Positions 14,301 to 26,436 of a stretch of 64,000 nt of DNA are shown here, in pieces. The DNA is from Monosporascus cannonballus. Taxonomy: Eukaryota > Ascomycota > Sordariomycetes > Xylariales. Both the position numbers and the translations under genes were made by a program. Each line of letters opens with the position of its first letter. The first letter of the stretch is position 1. The notes below the pieces were generated by a model, which was not told the DNA's origin, did no database searches, and saw only the letters and a list, made by a program, of their open reading frames with translations. The stretch lies in NCBI GenBank assembly GCA_004154925.1, contig QJNS01000005.1:620001-684000 (forward strand), given 5' to 3'.

Positions 14301-15391
14301 CGTTTTGATTAAAATTATATTATTTAAAGAGTTATTTAAATATAATATATTTTTAAATTAAAAAATATTTACTTACGAACTATCCGTTAAACTATTTATG
14401 TTACTAAATAATATATTATTAATAAATAATAATAAAAGATTTTTATTCAAAAAATATTTAAATATTATTACGTTTTAATTAAGATCCCGTAATACCTTTT
14501 TTATTTATCCGGCAAAACCAAAATATTTAACAATTACGTTATGCGTAATAATTTTAAATTTAATAACGGTTAACCGGGAAAATATATATTCCATAAATTC
14601 GTTAAATTCGATTTTCGAAAAAGAAGATTTTAATTACGGTATTTTGGGAAGTTCCATATATATTAAACGATTTTATTATAAATGGTTTATGTTAAATACG
14701 TAATTCTTGTAAAAATAACGTAAATAAATAAATAAATATTATATATATAAAAAATAAGAACTTCGAAAACTTAAAAGTTCGGCAATTCTTAATATAATTA
14801 CGGTATTTTATTTATCAATTATCGCTCCCTTTTTAAAATTATTTATATATTTCGGTTATATTATCGAGGTAATAAATACATATAAATATAAGTAGGAAAT
14901 TTACTTATATATGGGATAAAATAAAAATAAAAAATAATTAACGTTTTTTATTATATAAATTAATTATTTTAATTTAATTAATCTATATTTTCCTAATATA
15001 ACTAATTATTTTCTGAATTTTATAAATAAAATAAAAACGTTCCGAAAACCGATAAAATTATTTTTTTAAATCCATATATCGTTTAAAAACGTTTTCGATA
15101 AACGTTATAAATACCGTCGATATTGCTTTTATTTTCGTTAATTATATTTAACAAAATCGAATAACGCTTATTATACGGAATACATTTTAATTTAAAAAAG
15201 CCATAAAAATTTTATTTATTACATTTATAATACGTATTAATAAAAAATATTAAATAATATCAAATATTATTATAATGTTTTATAAAATTATTTTATTTTA
15301 TAAAATTAATTAAGCCGGAATATAAATTATTGTAATTTCTTTTAGGAATACGGTTATAAAAACTAATAAAAACAATAATAATATTCCCTAG
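8341..15391. repeat. Long AT-rich RIP-degraded desert
   Basis: About 7 kb of extremely AT-rich sequence, in places nearly all A/T (10,480-12,800), with stops in every frame. No intact gene, RNA gene or clear terminal repeat was seen. Around 11,850-12,000 two similar roughly 80-bp lysine/glutamine-rich segments follow each other, perhaps a ruined coiled-coil region of a transposase or gag. The 66-codon frame at 10032-10232 opens with TTG and shows no family features. Confidence 0.7.
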
Positions 15392-18300
15392 GCGTTATTC
15401 CTAAACGAACTTTTAAAAAGTCCATTTGCGTACGGCCCAGGGGCAGGCGCGTATAAGAAAGACCGGGGGGTAAAATGTATTTAAAAATAAGGGGTAAAAT
15501 TTATTTGGTTCCCTGCCCGTAATTGCGCCGTTCGAACCAGATATATGGGGAATAAAATAAAGCAAATGCGGCGCCCAAATCTGGAGGTTATATAACGTTG
15601 GGAAGGTAGGTATTTCGACGGTTAAGGTTAATTGGGGGTAAAAATTAATAAGATACGGACGAGCATAAAGGCCGGAACAAAAAACCGCGCTTTTACCGGA
15701 AATAAATTAGCGTTACGAATAAAAAGTTCGAAATTATATAAACTTTAAACGTTTATTTTACGCCTTTATTCGTTTATCGTCTTTTTTTTTCTACGTATAA
15801 TATTATAAATATATGTATATTTATAAATAATATTTTAATATGGCCGATAATATTTATTTATTTATTTACTTATTTTATTATAAAATAATTATTTATATAA
15901 AATGCCGATTTAATTATATAATTAATAAAATCAAAATTTATTTAAATATAATTAATTATATATAAAAATCCATCCGGGAATAACGTAATATCGCTAATAA
16001 AATCCGCAGAATTTTAAAACTTTTTAGTAATTAAATTTAATTAAAGAATTTTCGATTTTCGGAATTAATATATATAATTATTTTGTTTTTATAGCTGTTC
16101 GAAACGGACGGTTTGGCGTACTAAAAATATCCGTACGTTAATTATTACGTACGAAAAATACGAAAATATTATCGTATAATTTATAAATAAAAAAATCCCC
16201 GGAATAAGGGGCGGGCGGCTGCCGGATAAAAAATAACGGCCGAAAATTTGCCGTAACGTATAAGGGTCCGTTATTAAAGGTTTTTCCGTAACCAGGCGGC
16301 GAACGGCTGGTTCGAAATCGAATAAAAATAATCCGATAAAAGGTTGATTGCGGGAACGGACGTAAAAATAAATACGAAAATAGATACGGGAACGGACGTA
16401 AAAAAGGTGGCCGTCGGCGGCGGTAGTAATAATAAATAGGAATTAATATTAACGACGTACGATAATAAATTGGCGGCCGAAAAGAATAAACGTCGATGGA
16501 TAACAAATAAATCGGAAAGTATTAATACAAAATCGACGTAAGTTAAGGAAATAAGTTAAACGAAATATTTAAAAAAAATTAATAAAATTATATGAAATTA
16601 ATTTAAGTTCGATATCGAACGTAATTTGAGAAAAATTGTAAAATGCGATAATTAAAAAAAAAGTAATAACGGTTAACGTAATTAGGCGAAAATTTTAACT
16701 GCAAAATAACAAAGTATACCGAACGATTAAAAGCGGTACCGTATAAAATATTACGGTAATTGGCAAATATTAATCCAAATAAGCCGGCAAGGCAACCGTT
16801 TAATATAAAAAAATACGTTAATTCGATAAATTAATATCGGATATATTAAAAACGATATTTATATTATTACGTACGGATATAACGGCTGGGCCGGGACGAA
16901 GCCGAAAGACGGTACGGCGTCCAGTTTTTTAATACGTAATAAATAACGTTAAGCAATATAATACAGTTATTAAAAGAAAGAAAGAAAAAGGGGGGGGGAA
17001 AGAGGAAAAAAAATAAATATGAAAAAAAAAGAAAAGATTAACGAAAAAGGAATAAACAAGGCTATTAAAACGACCAGAACGGATAAACCGGGCGATATAA
17101 ACGATACGGATTTATCCGATTTGCCCGAACCGTACGAACCGTATGAATTATACGAACCGTCTAAACGTACGGAAATATTTAATAAATTTATTTTTTAATT
17201 TTATATCGGTTTATTTAAATAAAAAATAATTTTTCGGATATATAATAATTTATTATTATATTTTATTATAGTATTAAAAATTAGTAAAACTTAGCATTCG
17301 TAAAAATAAGCGAAAAATTATACGGGCTAATATGCAAATATTATATAATACGGCTAATTTTTAATATTAAAGCATATTTTCGAAAATTAACCGGATAACC
17401 CGGACAATATAAACGTTAATATTATTAAACAGTTTAAGGATAAATACTAATAATAATTAACAGATAGATTAAATATGCCGTTTAATATAATAATCCGGTA
17501 AATATCGTATAATAAAGGATACCGGCGTAAAAAAAGCGGAACGGCGCGAATTATATAAGAAAAAAACGGCAAGGTATTACGGTATTTAAGGTAATATATT
17601 AAGGTATAGGAATTCCGGAACGCAATACGGGCAGGCATACGGAAAACGAAAAATTTATTAAATAAACTGTTTTTCGACCAGTAAATTAACGTACGGATAT
17701 CGATCGAAACGGAGCGGATCGTCGATAGCATAATATACGAAAATCCGGGACGGTTATTCGTAACGAACAGCAAAAATAAATAATTTTAATTAAATTATTA
17801 ACGGATCGCCGAATTAGCATACGAAATATTATAAAATGGGAAAATAAGCCGTTAATGTTAAAACCGAATAACGGAATACGTATTACAGTTATAAAATTTC
17901 AAAAAAATGTATTTAATTAATATGTACGTTTAAAAAAATAATTAAGACGTAATCCGGAAATTATAACGGTATGATATTACGATACGTAATAATTATTCCG
18001 AAACGTATTTATATTTAATAAATATGTATTATTAATAATAAATTATAATAAAAATAAGGTAATTTGGGATACTGGGCGTAAAATAACGTAATTTTTACCG
18101 GAATACGTAAATAAAATAATAATGGCGTACGTAATATAAGTATTACCGTTCGAAAAAATATTGGTAATATGGGCAAAGGTATAAGGCCTATCGGCGTTAC
18201 TAAATAAATAATTATAAAAAGATGGGCAAAAAAACCGATAAAAAACGGCAAAATTAAATAAGTAATTAATATTAACAATAAGCCGGCATATCGGAATAAA

Positions 18301-19397
18301 ATTAACGGTAATAAATTACCGGTACGTAAAGATCGAATTAAGCCGTAAAATCCGGGATTTAATAATATAATAATTAAAAATTAATATAAAAATGAACGAA
18401 AATGGATAAACGGCAAACGATAAAACAAATAATGATAAATACGAAAATCTGGTAACTAGGGAAACGTAAAAATAACACAAGATAAAATATATTTAGGATT
18501 TATAAATAACGTATAATAACGTAATTATATAATAATATTATATATTAAATATCTGGTTTTCGAAATAATTATAATTATAAATAATTACGAATTATTAGAA
18601 AATTAACCGGTTTTAATATTAATATTTAAATTTAAATATTAATAATAATATATTATTTTTATCGTACAAAAAAAATAAGAAAAGGGCGGTAACGGCCGCG
18701 GTAAAAAAAAACTTAAAAAAAATATACCGCCAAAATAATAAACGGTAATAGTTATAACAGTAAAAATATAAATAATAATTACGGCGGTCGCCGTAAAAAA
18801 ATAAAAACGGCGGCCGGACAAAATAATAATAATAAAAGCTGGATTAATATCGAAATTGGGTTATGTAAATTATTTGGAAAAAACGTCCGTTAATAATCGG
18901 ATAAATAACGGAATAAAATAAAAAAAATTATGGTATTATAAGGCGGGTAAATATTAATAATAATTTTGTTAACGGGCGGCGGAAAAAATATTTTTTTATG
19001 TTACCGGCAACAATAAAAAGATTAGGTACGACGGTAATAATAATATTATTTATTATATTAATAAATAATTTAATCGAACGGGCGAAAATATTTAAAATTA
19101 ATTATATTTGGTGGCAACCGGCGGTCCGAACGGGATAAAATAAATTATTACGGAAAACGTAATTAATAATAATTAATACGGATTTTATTAAATACGATAA
19201 ATTTATAACGTATATAAACGGATTACGAATACGTAAAATATTTTGGTAAATATTTATTAATAAATATTATATAATTATTATGGATATAAATTACCGGAAA
19301 AAGCTGACGGTATTAAAAAAGTTATATCGTTTCGACCGCTTTATAATATTATTAATGGCGACGTTGCCGGTACGGTTAAAAAAGTAATTCCGGTAGG
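15392..19397 (+). mobile_element. Heavily RIP-mutated left copy (A) of helicase element
   Basis: This segment is colinear with the element that follows it. Its start (GGCGTTATTCC..AAAC) matches 19,396 onward. Shared landmarks include the GACCGGGGGGTAAA block (about 15,460 and 19,470), GCGGCGCCC-AATCTGGAGGT (about 15,570 and 19,573), GGGAAGGTAGGTATTTCG (about 15,600 and 19,603), and the helicase segment TTACCGGAAAAAGCTGACGG (19,289) against 23,277. Differences are overwhelmingly C-to-T and G-to-A. The copy stops at about 19,396 inside the helicase region, where copy B begins, so its 3' end is missing. Open frames inside it on the minus strand are shadows of the mutated coding strand. Confidence 0.8.
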
Positions 19398-22300
19398 CAT
19401 TATTCCCAAACCAACTCTTGAAGAGTTGATTTGCGCACGGCCCCGGCGCGGGCTCGTGCGCGGGCGACCGGGGGGTAAAGTTGGTTTGAGAACAGGGGGT
19501 AGAGTTGATCTGTTTTCCGGCCGATAATCGCGCCGTTCAAATTGGGTATATGGAAAAGAAGGCAACGCGAACGCGGCGCCCGAATCTGGAGGTGATACGA
19601 TACCGGGAAGGTAGGTATTTCGGCGGTTAAGGTAATTGGGGGTTAGAATTGATGGGGGGCCGGACGGGCGCTCGGGCGCTGAGGGGCCGGGATCAGGAGC
19701 CGGGGCCGTCGCCGGAAGCGGTTTAGTGCGTGGAATAAGGGGACGGGGGGTTCCGGAACGCGCTCGAACTCGATTCGAAGTTACCTTCTTTTTATTTTAT
19801 TTCCGTTTCATTTTATTTTTTCCATTCTTTTCTTTCATTTTGTCGTACGTTATGGTATCGTAACTAAATGCGATATATGTTATGACAGAAAGATTTAACA
19901 TAAATAATTCGATTCGGCCGTTTGTTTATTCACTTCTGCATAGCGTAATTATTTGTACGGAGTGCCGATTTGGTTGCGTAACCGACGAGGTCGAAACCCA
20001 CTTGAAAGCGGCCGGGCACAAAAAAAGGTCTGGCCAGGAGCGACGCGGTCTTACCGAGAAGGTCCGGCAAATCCCGGGACTTATCGTAAACCAAACGCAG
20101 CTAAGGGATTTCCGGTTTCCAGACCCCGAATGCGCAAATATCTCGCTACTGCAGCCGCCCGAGAAGGATGGGCTGGCGTGCCGGCAATGTCCGTACGTTA
20201 GCCGATATGTATAAAAGATTCAGGACTATTATCGCGCAGCTCATGGATGCACCAACCCGTAAGGCCGGGGACGAGCGGCGGCTGGACGAGGGATGGCGGC
20301 CGAGGACTTGCCGTGGCGTATCGGCGTCCGCTGCCAGAGGTTTTTCCGTAACCGGGCGGCGAGCGGCTGGTTCGAGGTCGAACGATCGTCGTCCGGCGGC
20401 AGGGCGGCAGCGGAGGCGGCTACGGGGACGGCGATGGAGACGGGGGAGACTGTGGAAACGGCCGGCAGCCCCAGCCGCAGCGGCAGCGGCAATAGCGGTA
20501 ACGAGTGGGAGCTGATGTTGGCGACGTACGACGACAGGCTGGCGGCCGAGGAGGACGAGCGGGGGCGTACGGCAGACGGGCCCGGCGGCATCGACGCGAA
20601 ATCGACGTAGGTCAGGGAGATGGGTTGGGCGAAACATTTGGAAGGGAAGGATCTGGTAAAGTTATACGAGGCTAGTTTAAGCCCGGTATCGAATACGGTT
20701 TGGGAAAGGTTGCGGGACCCGGCGGCAAGAGAAGAATAACGGTAATTCGCCCGGTTAGCCGAAAGCTTCGATCGCGAGATAGCGAGGTGTATCGTACGGC
20801 TAAAATTAGTGCCGTACGAAACGTTACGGTGGTTCGCGAGCATTAATCCGGGCAAGCCGGCGGGGCGGCCGTTCGGTACGAAAGAACAGGCCAGTTCGAT
20901 GGACCGGTACCGGACGTACTGGAAACGGTATCTGTGTTATTGTGTACGGGCGTGGGGGCTAGGGCGCGAGGAGGCCGAAGGGCGGTACGGCGTCCGGTTT
21001 TCGGACGTGCAATGGTTGCAGCTGGGCGGTATCGTACGGTTGCTGGACGCCGACGAGGTAGACGGGGCAGACGGGGCCGACGATATGGACGTAATGGCTG
21101 GTACGGACCGTACGGATCTGTCCGATTCGTCCGATCGTACGGCAAAGCTCGACCGATACGTTTTTCATTTTTGTATTTATTTACTTAAACAGAAGGTGGC
21201 TTTTCGGGTATATAATAACCCGTTATTATATTTCGCTGCCGTGTTAGGGATTGACGGGGTTCGGCGCTTGTGGAGGCAGGCGAAAAATTATACAACCTAG
21301 TTCGCGGGGATTATGTGGTACGGCCGTCTTTTGATGCTGGAGCATATTTTCGAGGGCCAGCCGGACGACCCGTACGAGATGGACGTCGATATCATCGAAC
21401 GATTTAAGGACGAATACCGGGAGTGGCTGGCGGACGGGTCGAACATACCGTTCAGTACGATGATCCGGTGGATGTCGTACGGCAAGGGGCACCGGCGCAA
21501 GGAAGGCGGGGCGGCACGGATTATGTGGGAAGAAGGTAGCAAGACGTTGTAATATCTGGGGTAGCGCATCGAAATACGGGAGTTCCGGATTGTCGTACAG
21601 GCAAACGTGCGCGAGGCCGAAGATCTGCTAAACGGATTGTTCTTTGGTTAATGGGCCGCCGTACGGCAATCGATCGAAACGGGGCAGATCGTCGATAATA
21701 TGGTGTACGACGGGCCCGGGCGGTCGTTTGCGACGAATGTGCAAAACAAATGGTTCCGGCCGGGATACCGGCGGATAGCCGAATTAGCGCGCGCGATGTT
21801 ATGGGACGAGAAAGCGAGTCGTTGGCGGCAGGGGCGGGTGACGGAATACGCCGGGCGGCTACAGGAATTTAAAAGGGCCCATCTAGTTAATACGTACGTC
21901 TAGGGGGGCCAGCCGGGACGGGGCCCGGAGATCATGAACGTGCGATATTGCGATACGCAGTAGTTACTCCGGAACGTATTCGTATTTAATGGGTAAGTGC
22001 TGCTGGTGACGGACCGCGATAAGAACAAGGCGATCCGGGGTATCGGGCGTAAGGTAACGCGCTTTCTGCCGGGACGCGTAAGCAAAATGATGGTGGCGTA
22101 CGTGGTATGGGTGATGCCGTTCGAAAAGATGCTGTCCGTACGTACGGGGATCCGGGGCCCGTCGGCGTCGTTGGACGAATGGCTGTAAAAGGACGGACGG
22201 AAGGGCCGGTGGGAAACGACGGAATTAAGCAAGTAGCTGGCATTAGCGACGGGTAGGCATATCGGGGTAAAGCTGGCGGTAGCGGACTACCGGTACGTAG

Positions 22301-23775
22301 CGATCAAGTTAGGTTGCAAGATCCGGGGTTTGGTCGTACGGCAGCTCGAGGTCGATATGGAGGCGGACGACGGGGGAAGGAATGCGGAAAACGAGGCCGG
22401 GGCCGGGGGCGGTTACGAAAACCCGATAACGGGCGAAGCGCGGGAATAACGCAAAATGGAATATATCTGGGATCTGCAGGCGACGCACGGCAGCGCGATG
22501 GCGTAATAATATTACGCGTTAAATATCCGGTTTCCGGGGCAGCTGCAACCGCAAATAATTACGAATTACCGGGAGATCAGCCGGCTTTGGTATCGGTACT
22601 TAAGTTTAGGCGTTAATAATAACATACCGTTTTTACCGTACGAATACGACGAGAAAGGGGCGGTGGCGGAAAAGGAAATTCGAAAAAGGCAGGCCGCCGA
22701 GACGGCAAGCGGTAATGGCTGCGACGGCGAAAACATAAGTGACGATTACGGCGGCGGCCGTAAAAGGATAAAGACGGCGGGCGGGCCGGATAACGGCGAC
22801 GACGGCGACGGCGGCGACGAAGGCCGGATCGGTATCGAGTCCGGGCTACGTAAGCTGCTTGGGAAGGACGCCCGTTGGCGGTCGGACGAATAGCGGGACG
22901 GGATGGCGAAAATCATGGCATTACAAGGCGGGCAGGTACTAATAATGATCTTGCCGACGGGCGGCAGGAAAAGCATTTTCTTTATGCTACCGGCGGCGGT
23001 AGGGAGGTTGGGCACGACGGTGGTAATGGTGCCGTTCGTCGCGCTGATGGACGATCTGGTCGAACGGGCGAAGACGTTCGGGGTCGACTGCATCCGGTGG
23101 CAGCCGGCAGTCCGGACGGGACGGGACGAACCGCTGCGGGAAGCGCGGCTAGTGGTGGTCAGCGCGGATCTGGCCGGGTGCGACGAGTTCATGGCGTACG
23201 CGGACGGCTTGCGGGCGCGGGGGCTGCTCCGGCGCATCTTTATTGACGAGTGTTATACGATTATTATGGACGCCGGTTACCGGAAGAAGCTGACGGCGCT
23301 GAAAGGGCTGTACCGTTTCGACTGCCCCGTCGTATTGTTGACGGCGACGCTGCCGGTACGGCTAGAGAGGTGGTTCCGGCAGGAAATGGTGGCCGGGGAC
23401 GCGGACATCGTACGGGCGGCGACGGTTAAGCGGAATATTCGGTACCGGGCGATAACGGTGGAGCCGAGCAAGACGGCGGTAGAGGACGAGGTGGTACGGA
23501 CGGTGTTGCGGATGGAAAAGGGGATGAGGGACGAGCAGAAAGGGGTGGTATATTGCCGTACGAAAAAGAAGTGCGAGGCGCTGGCGGAGAGGTTAGGGTG
23601 CGATTTTTATCACAGCGGCATAACGGACGAGGGTAAGCGGCAGCAGGCATTACGGCAGTGGGCAGAGGGGAAAGTGGTGTCGTGGAGCGCCGGTATGCGC
23701 GGCAGAAGGGCATCGACGGGCGCCGGGGGCTTGGAGGACGTCGGTCTAGGCCGTAAAGGCATATCCCGTACGTGA
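19398..23775 (+). mobile_element. Lightly mutated right copy (B) of zinc-finger/helicase element
   Basis: The second copy lies head-to-tail with the first, with a 480-bp GC-rich leader (19,398-19,881) before the coding region. The leader contains GGGGGTA(A/G)AGTTG twice (around 19,469 and 19,494). The coding part is a helicase-type pseudogene described separately. Its right end is uncertain: homology to the truncated left copy stops at about 23,385 and the recognisable helicase frame ends by 23,775. No terminal inverted repeats or target duplication were identified. Proteins of this type are known from fungal subtelomeres (telomere-linked helicases) and dispersed repeats; whether this one mobilises itself is not shown by the sequence. 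Confidence 0.65.
19882..23775 (+). pseudogene. Zinc-finger / RecQ-type telomere-linked helicase-like protein, stop-riddled
   Basis: From ATG 19,882 a single plus-strand frame of 1,298 codons can be followed without any frameshift, interrupted by roughly 17 in-frame stops, all TAA or TAG where identified. The N-terminus has C2H2-like pairs (ICTECRFGC...HLKAAGH at about residues 24-50, ACRQCPYV at about 100), resembling the fungal DUF3505-type N-terminus. The middle (20,809-22,232) matches the central part of fungal telomere-linked helicases, with SPLLHF-like and GRLLMLEH stretches. An acidic, Gly/Asp-rich linker follows. The C-terminal helicase (22,903 on) has Walker A PTGGRKS in place of PTGGGKS, DECY in place of DECH, LLTATLP (motif III) and VVYCRTKKKCE (motif IV). 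Motifs V/VI are not recognisable, so the end is degraded. RIP-type changes explain the stops and the altered Walker A. The family name is from recall. Confidence 0.75.
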
Positions 23776-24293
23776 TTAATCGTAACCCGCGGGGGCTAAG
23801 GCGGATCGAAGATAAGGCCCGTTATCAGGTCGTCCGCCGTACGCCGACAGGTAATTCGAAAGGGCCCCCGGTAAGATTAATAAGGCGTACTCGATATCGT
23901 ACCGATTAAAAGACGCGAATGGGAGCAGTCGGCAAAAGAATGGTCCTGCTGGATTCCCTTCGTACGGCAGGAGGATCGTCCCCTCCTGAAACCTGTTCCT
24001 TAACGCGAACGATGACAACCGCGGCATTCTTCTCACGACTGCCCGGAGGGCACCCGACCCCGGAGGGTTTTAATATGGCCCACCCGTCGGCTTCAGGGCC
24101 CTGCCCTCCCGTAAAATCACCGACGGCCGCGTGCACCGCAGACGTGGCTCACGGCCGGCCGGCATCCCCTAACCGACCGGAGACGGGCGGCTGCTCGGTG
24201 GCCTCTTGCGAGGGGGGATCCAAGGAACAGAAGTCTTAATCGCTTACCGTTATCGCCGTTAGGAAACCGGGCCCTTATTAGGGATCAAGTACA
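23776..24293. other. GC-rich stretch, no gene recognised
   Basis: Composition is balanced to GC-rich, unlike the repeats to the left. A 106-codon plus frame (23,919-24,239) and overlapping minus frames are open, but none shows a domain or convincing composition. This could be the 3' part of the helicase element or unrelated DNA. Confidence 0.4.
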
Positions 24294-24317
24294 CCCCCCC
24301 CCCCCCCCCCCCCCCCC
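24294..24317. repeat. 24-base poly-C homopolymer
   Basis: An uninterrupted run of 24 C follows GTACA. Runs of this length are unusual in a fungal genome and prone to assembly error; compare the poly-G and poly-C runs around the gap at 35.2 kb. Confidence 0.95.
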
Positions 24318-24925
24318 ACCCTGCTGGCAGAAAGCCGCGATTTCCCATAGCAGATTAGGGCAGCCGCCAGCCGGGTCCGGGGCGGATCGGGAAAGGTGGG
24401 TCTCAGCGCCCGTCCGGGCAGCCAGGTACGCGGTACCTCGAGGAGGCCGGTACTGTAGCTCAGCTGGCAATCGCGTCGGACCCACCTTAAAAACGAGGCC
24501 GAATCGAGAAACGAAAACGAAAGTTTAATTCCCGGATAAGCTATCGAAGGTAGGTCCCCCGAAAGGTTTACAAGGTCGGACCCCGTTCTCTGCCAATTAA
24601 GCAACTTAACTGCTTAACAGCTCTATATCTTCTCCGACGTCCCTTTCCTCTTCATCTCCCTACCCTCTTCATCTCTCTCCCCTCTACCCCCCTCACCTTC
24701 GTTATTTTCTCGGCACCAATTTACAAAGCATTGCGGACGCTACAATAAATCCGTTCACGTCCCTCCTTTAAAAAAGGAGCCCACCTGGCATAAAAAGGCT
24801 CCCAGCGTAGATAACAGCTTAACCGACATAACCAGCCTTATAGCTTTTCGGCTACGAATAGGCGCCATTAACAAAAGCCGACCCCGCCGTCGCCCGCCAG
24901 CCCCCCGATACCGGCCGTGCCTACG
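24318..24925. other. Non-coding stretch with pyrimidine-rich tract
   Basis: No gene recognised. At about 24,628-24,710 the plus strand is strongly pyrimidine-rich (TCTTC, CCCTC and CTCTC words), as in many fungal promoters just upstream of transcription starts. It lies about 220 bp before the ATG of the following ORF and could be its promoter. Confidence 0.35.
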
Positions 24926-25528
24926 ATGGCCGCCGACGTACCCCCAGCCGGCGCGGACCCGCCCACCGTTACGCTGGTCCGAAATAAAAGCGACGGCGTT
25001 CTAACGCGGCTAGGGCCGACCGCGGCCTTTACTATCGGCCCCATCCAGGGCCTAATCCGCTAGGGGTATCCGAAAACGCTTAACGACCTCCTTTCCGAAG
25101 CCAGCGCGCTACCGTACGCGGACAAGCACCGCAATTATACCGAACTTCCATACAGCCCGCCCAGAAATGCCATAAATATCGACCGCCTGCTGGAGGTGCT
25201 CCGCCGCATGGGCGAAAACGGGCGCAGGGCCGTCGAACCACTCGGCCTCATATACGGGCATGCCATCGGTCGCGGGCTGCGCATTCCGAACTTCCGCGCC
25301 TACGAACTCGGCCAGCCCGCCCTACGGACCCAGCAAAAGGTCCAGCAACGGTCGGTACGCGGCCGTCAAGGCTTCATCGTCGCCCAACGCCAGTTCTGCA
25401 CCGACGGGTCCCACATATTGTTCTCCGGCGAGCCCCACCATTTAGCAAAATACCTCCTTAACATCAGCGGCAGCGAGGCAGCCAACCATAAGATAAAAAA
25501 ATCCTTCGTATTCTTTTCTTTTTTATAA
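24926..25528 (+). pseudogene. Orphan ORF interrupted by one TAG
   Basis: ATG 24,926 opens a frame that runs 200 codons to the TAA at 25,526-25,528, interrupted once by TAG at 25,061-25,063. CAG or TGG would restore the codon class expected, and both become TAG through a single RIP-type change. The translation is Arg/Ala/Pro-rich at first, then has a compact stretch (about residues 90-180) with balanced composition (LLEVLRRMGENGRR, GLIYGHAIGRG, FIVAQRQFCTDGSH), and ends in a lysine/phenylalanine-rich tail. I do not recognise a family. Codon usage favours C at third positions, unlike random DNA, so I think this was a real gene or a transposon-encoded protein. No intron is needed. TGG is excluded only if the original residue was Gln; the sequence alone does not tell. 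Confidence 0.45.
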
Positions 25529-26046
25529 ACCGTTTACGGCTCGTCCCGCCAACCCCCACCCCCCTCCTTTAGCTAACATAACAGGTTATCCGTCATATCC
25601 GTACCCGAGCTCTCCGTTACATCCGACACGTTTAAATATTTAAGGTTCGGATTCGAAATATAAAAGCTAAAACAATTCGTTAAAAAAACGGCCCGCCAAG
25701 TCGTATCCGGTCCCCAGCCGCTCGTTTCGTCTCCTGGTATATTAGGTCTTGCAACGTTTCCTTCGTAACGTACCCCGGCGGGCGAACCTCAGGGCCGTCC
25801 TTATCGGCTTGTAATAGCGGCAAAACAATAACATGCTCTAGTTCATACCGGGAGAAAGCGGAAAGGCCCGCATGCAAAAGTCCAAGCAGGTTCCAAAAGG
25901 TATCACCTTTCGTATTGAAACCGTTACCCGCGGTTACGGAAGTATTACGGCAGGGGTATAAGATATAATATATTTACAGGTTTCCTACCGCTATTCGGTT
26001 ATACTTTAACTAATCGAACGGGCGATATAAGATTTAAGTCAGCTCT
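25529..26046. other. Intergenic, no gene recognised
   Basis: Mixed composition. A 65-codon minus frame at 25,680-25,877 has a plausible-looking composition but no recognisable domain; it could be a fragment. No terminal repeat was seen. Confidence 0.35.
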
Positions 26047-26048
26047 TA

Positions 26049-26235
26049 ACGTACTACACAAGCACTCTGGATACACAAGCACTCTGGATGGTTTTTGACA
26101 TTTCGCAACAACTAATCCAAATAACTAAACCACAACATATCCAATTAATTCAAATCAACCGTATTCCCTTTCGCTGACCGCACCTACTACTTTCGAACAA
26201 GTGCATACATTATATCAAAGCCTGCTGCGGACGCC
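26049..26235 (+). repeat. Left TIR (about 187 bp)
   Basis: It pairs with 26,747-26,935 in inverted orientation. Matched words include GCACTCTGGAT, GATGGTTTTTGACA, CCACAACATAT, TTCAAATCAACCGTATTC and TTGCGGACGCCAT-like sequence. Near the tip a 17-bp subrepeat (CACAAGCACTCTGGATA/G) occurs twice in tandem. Confidence 0.8.
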
Positions 26236-26436
26236 ATATTACCATTCCTTCCTTCTAACCTTCTGTCAACGGCCACTTCCAGCAGCTATTAACAACATTC
26301 TTTTATTCCCACGTTTTCTGCCGGCCAAAAAAACATGTTTATCCCGTATAGTAAGTGTTCTTTTCTATTGGGAATGTTTGTTTTAACCATTTAATTACGT
26401 AGGATCGAATTGTTGCTCCGATAAGTCCTGCAATAT

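Noticed and set aside
16138..18821. Minus-strand frames of 60-122 codons rich in Tyr, Ile, Phe and Arg
   Set aside because: They are complementary-strand shadows of the RIP-mutated helicase copy, where stops on the coding strand leave long frames opposite.
20146..21569. Overlapping frames on both strands over the helicase pseudogene
   Set aside because: Only the frame starting at 19,882 is colinear with the helicase family; the others are GC-rich shadows.
24451..24580. tRNA-like A box (TAGCTCAGCTGG) at about 24,456
   Set aside because: No B box at the right distance and no cloverleaf could be drawn; a GGTCGGACCCC further on is too far away.
24278..24604. Minus-strand frame ending in polyglycine
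   Set aside because: Produced by the poly-C tract; the rest has no domain.
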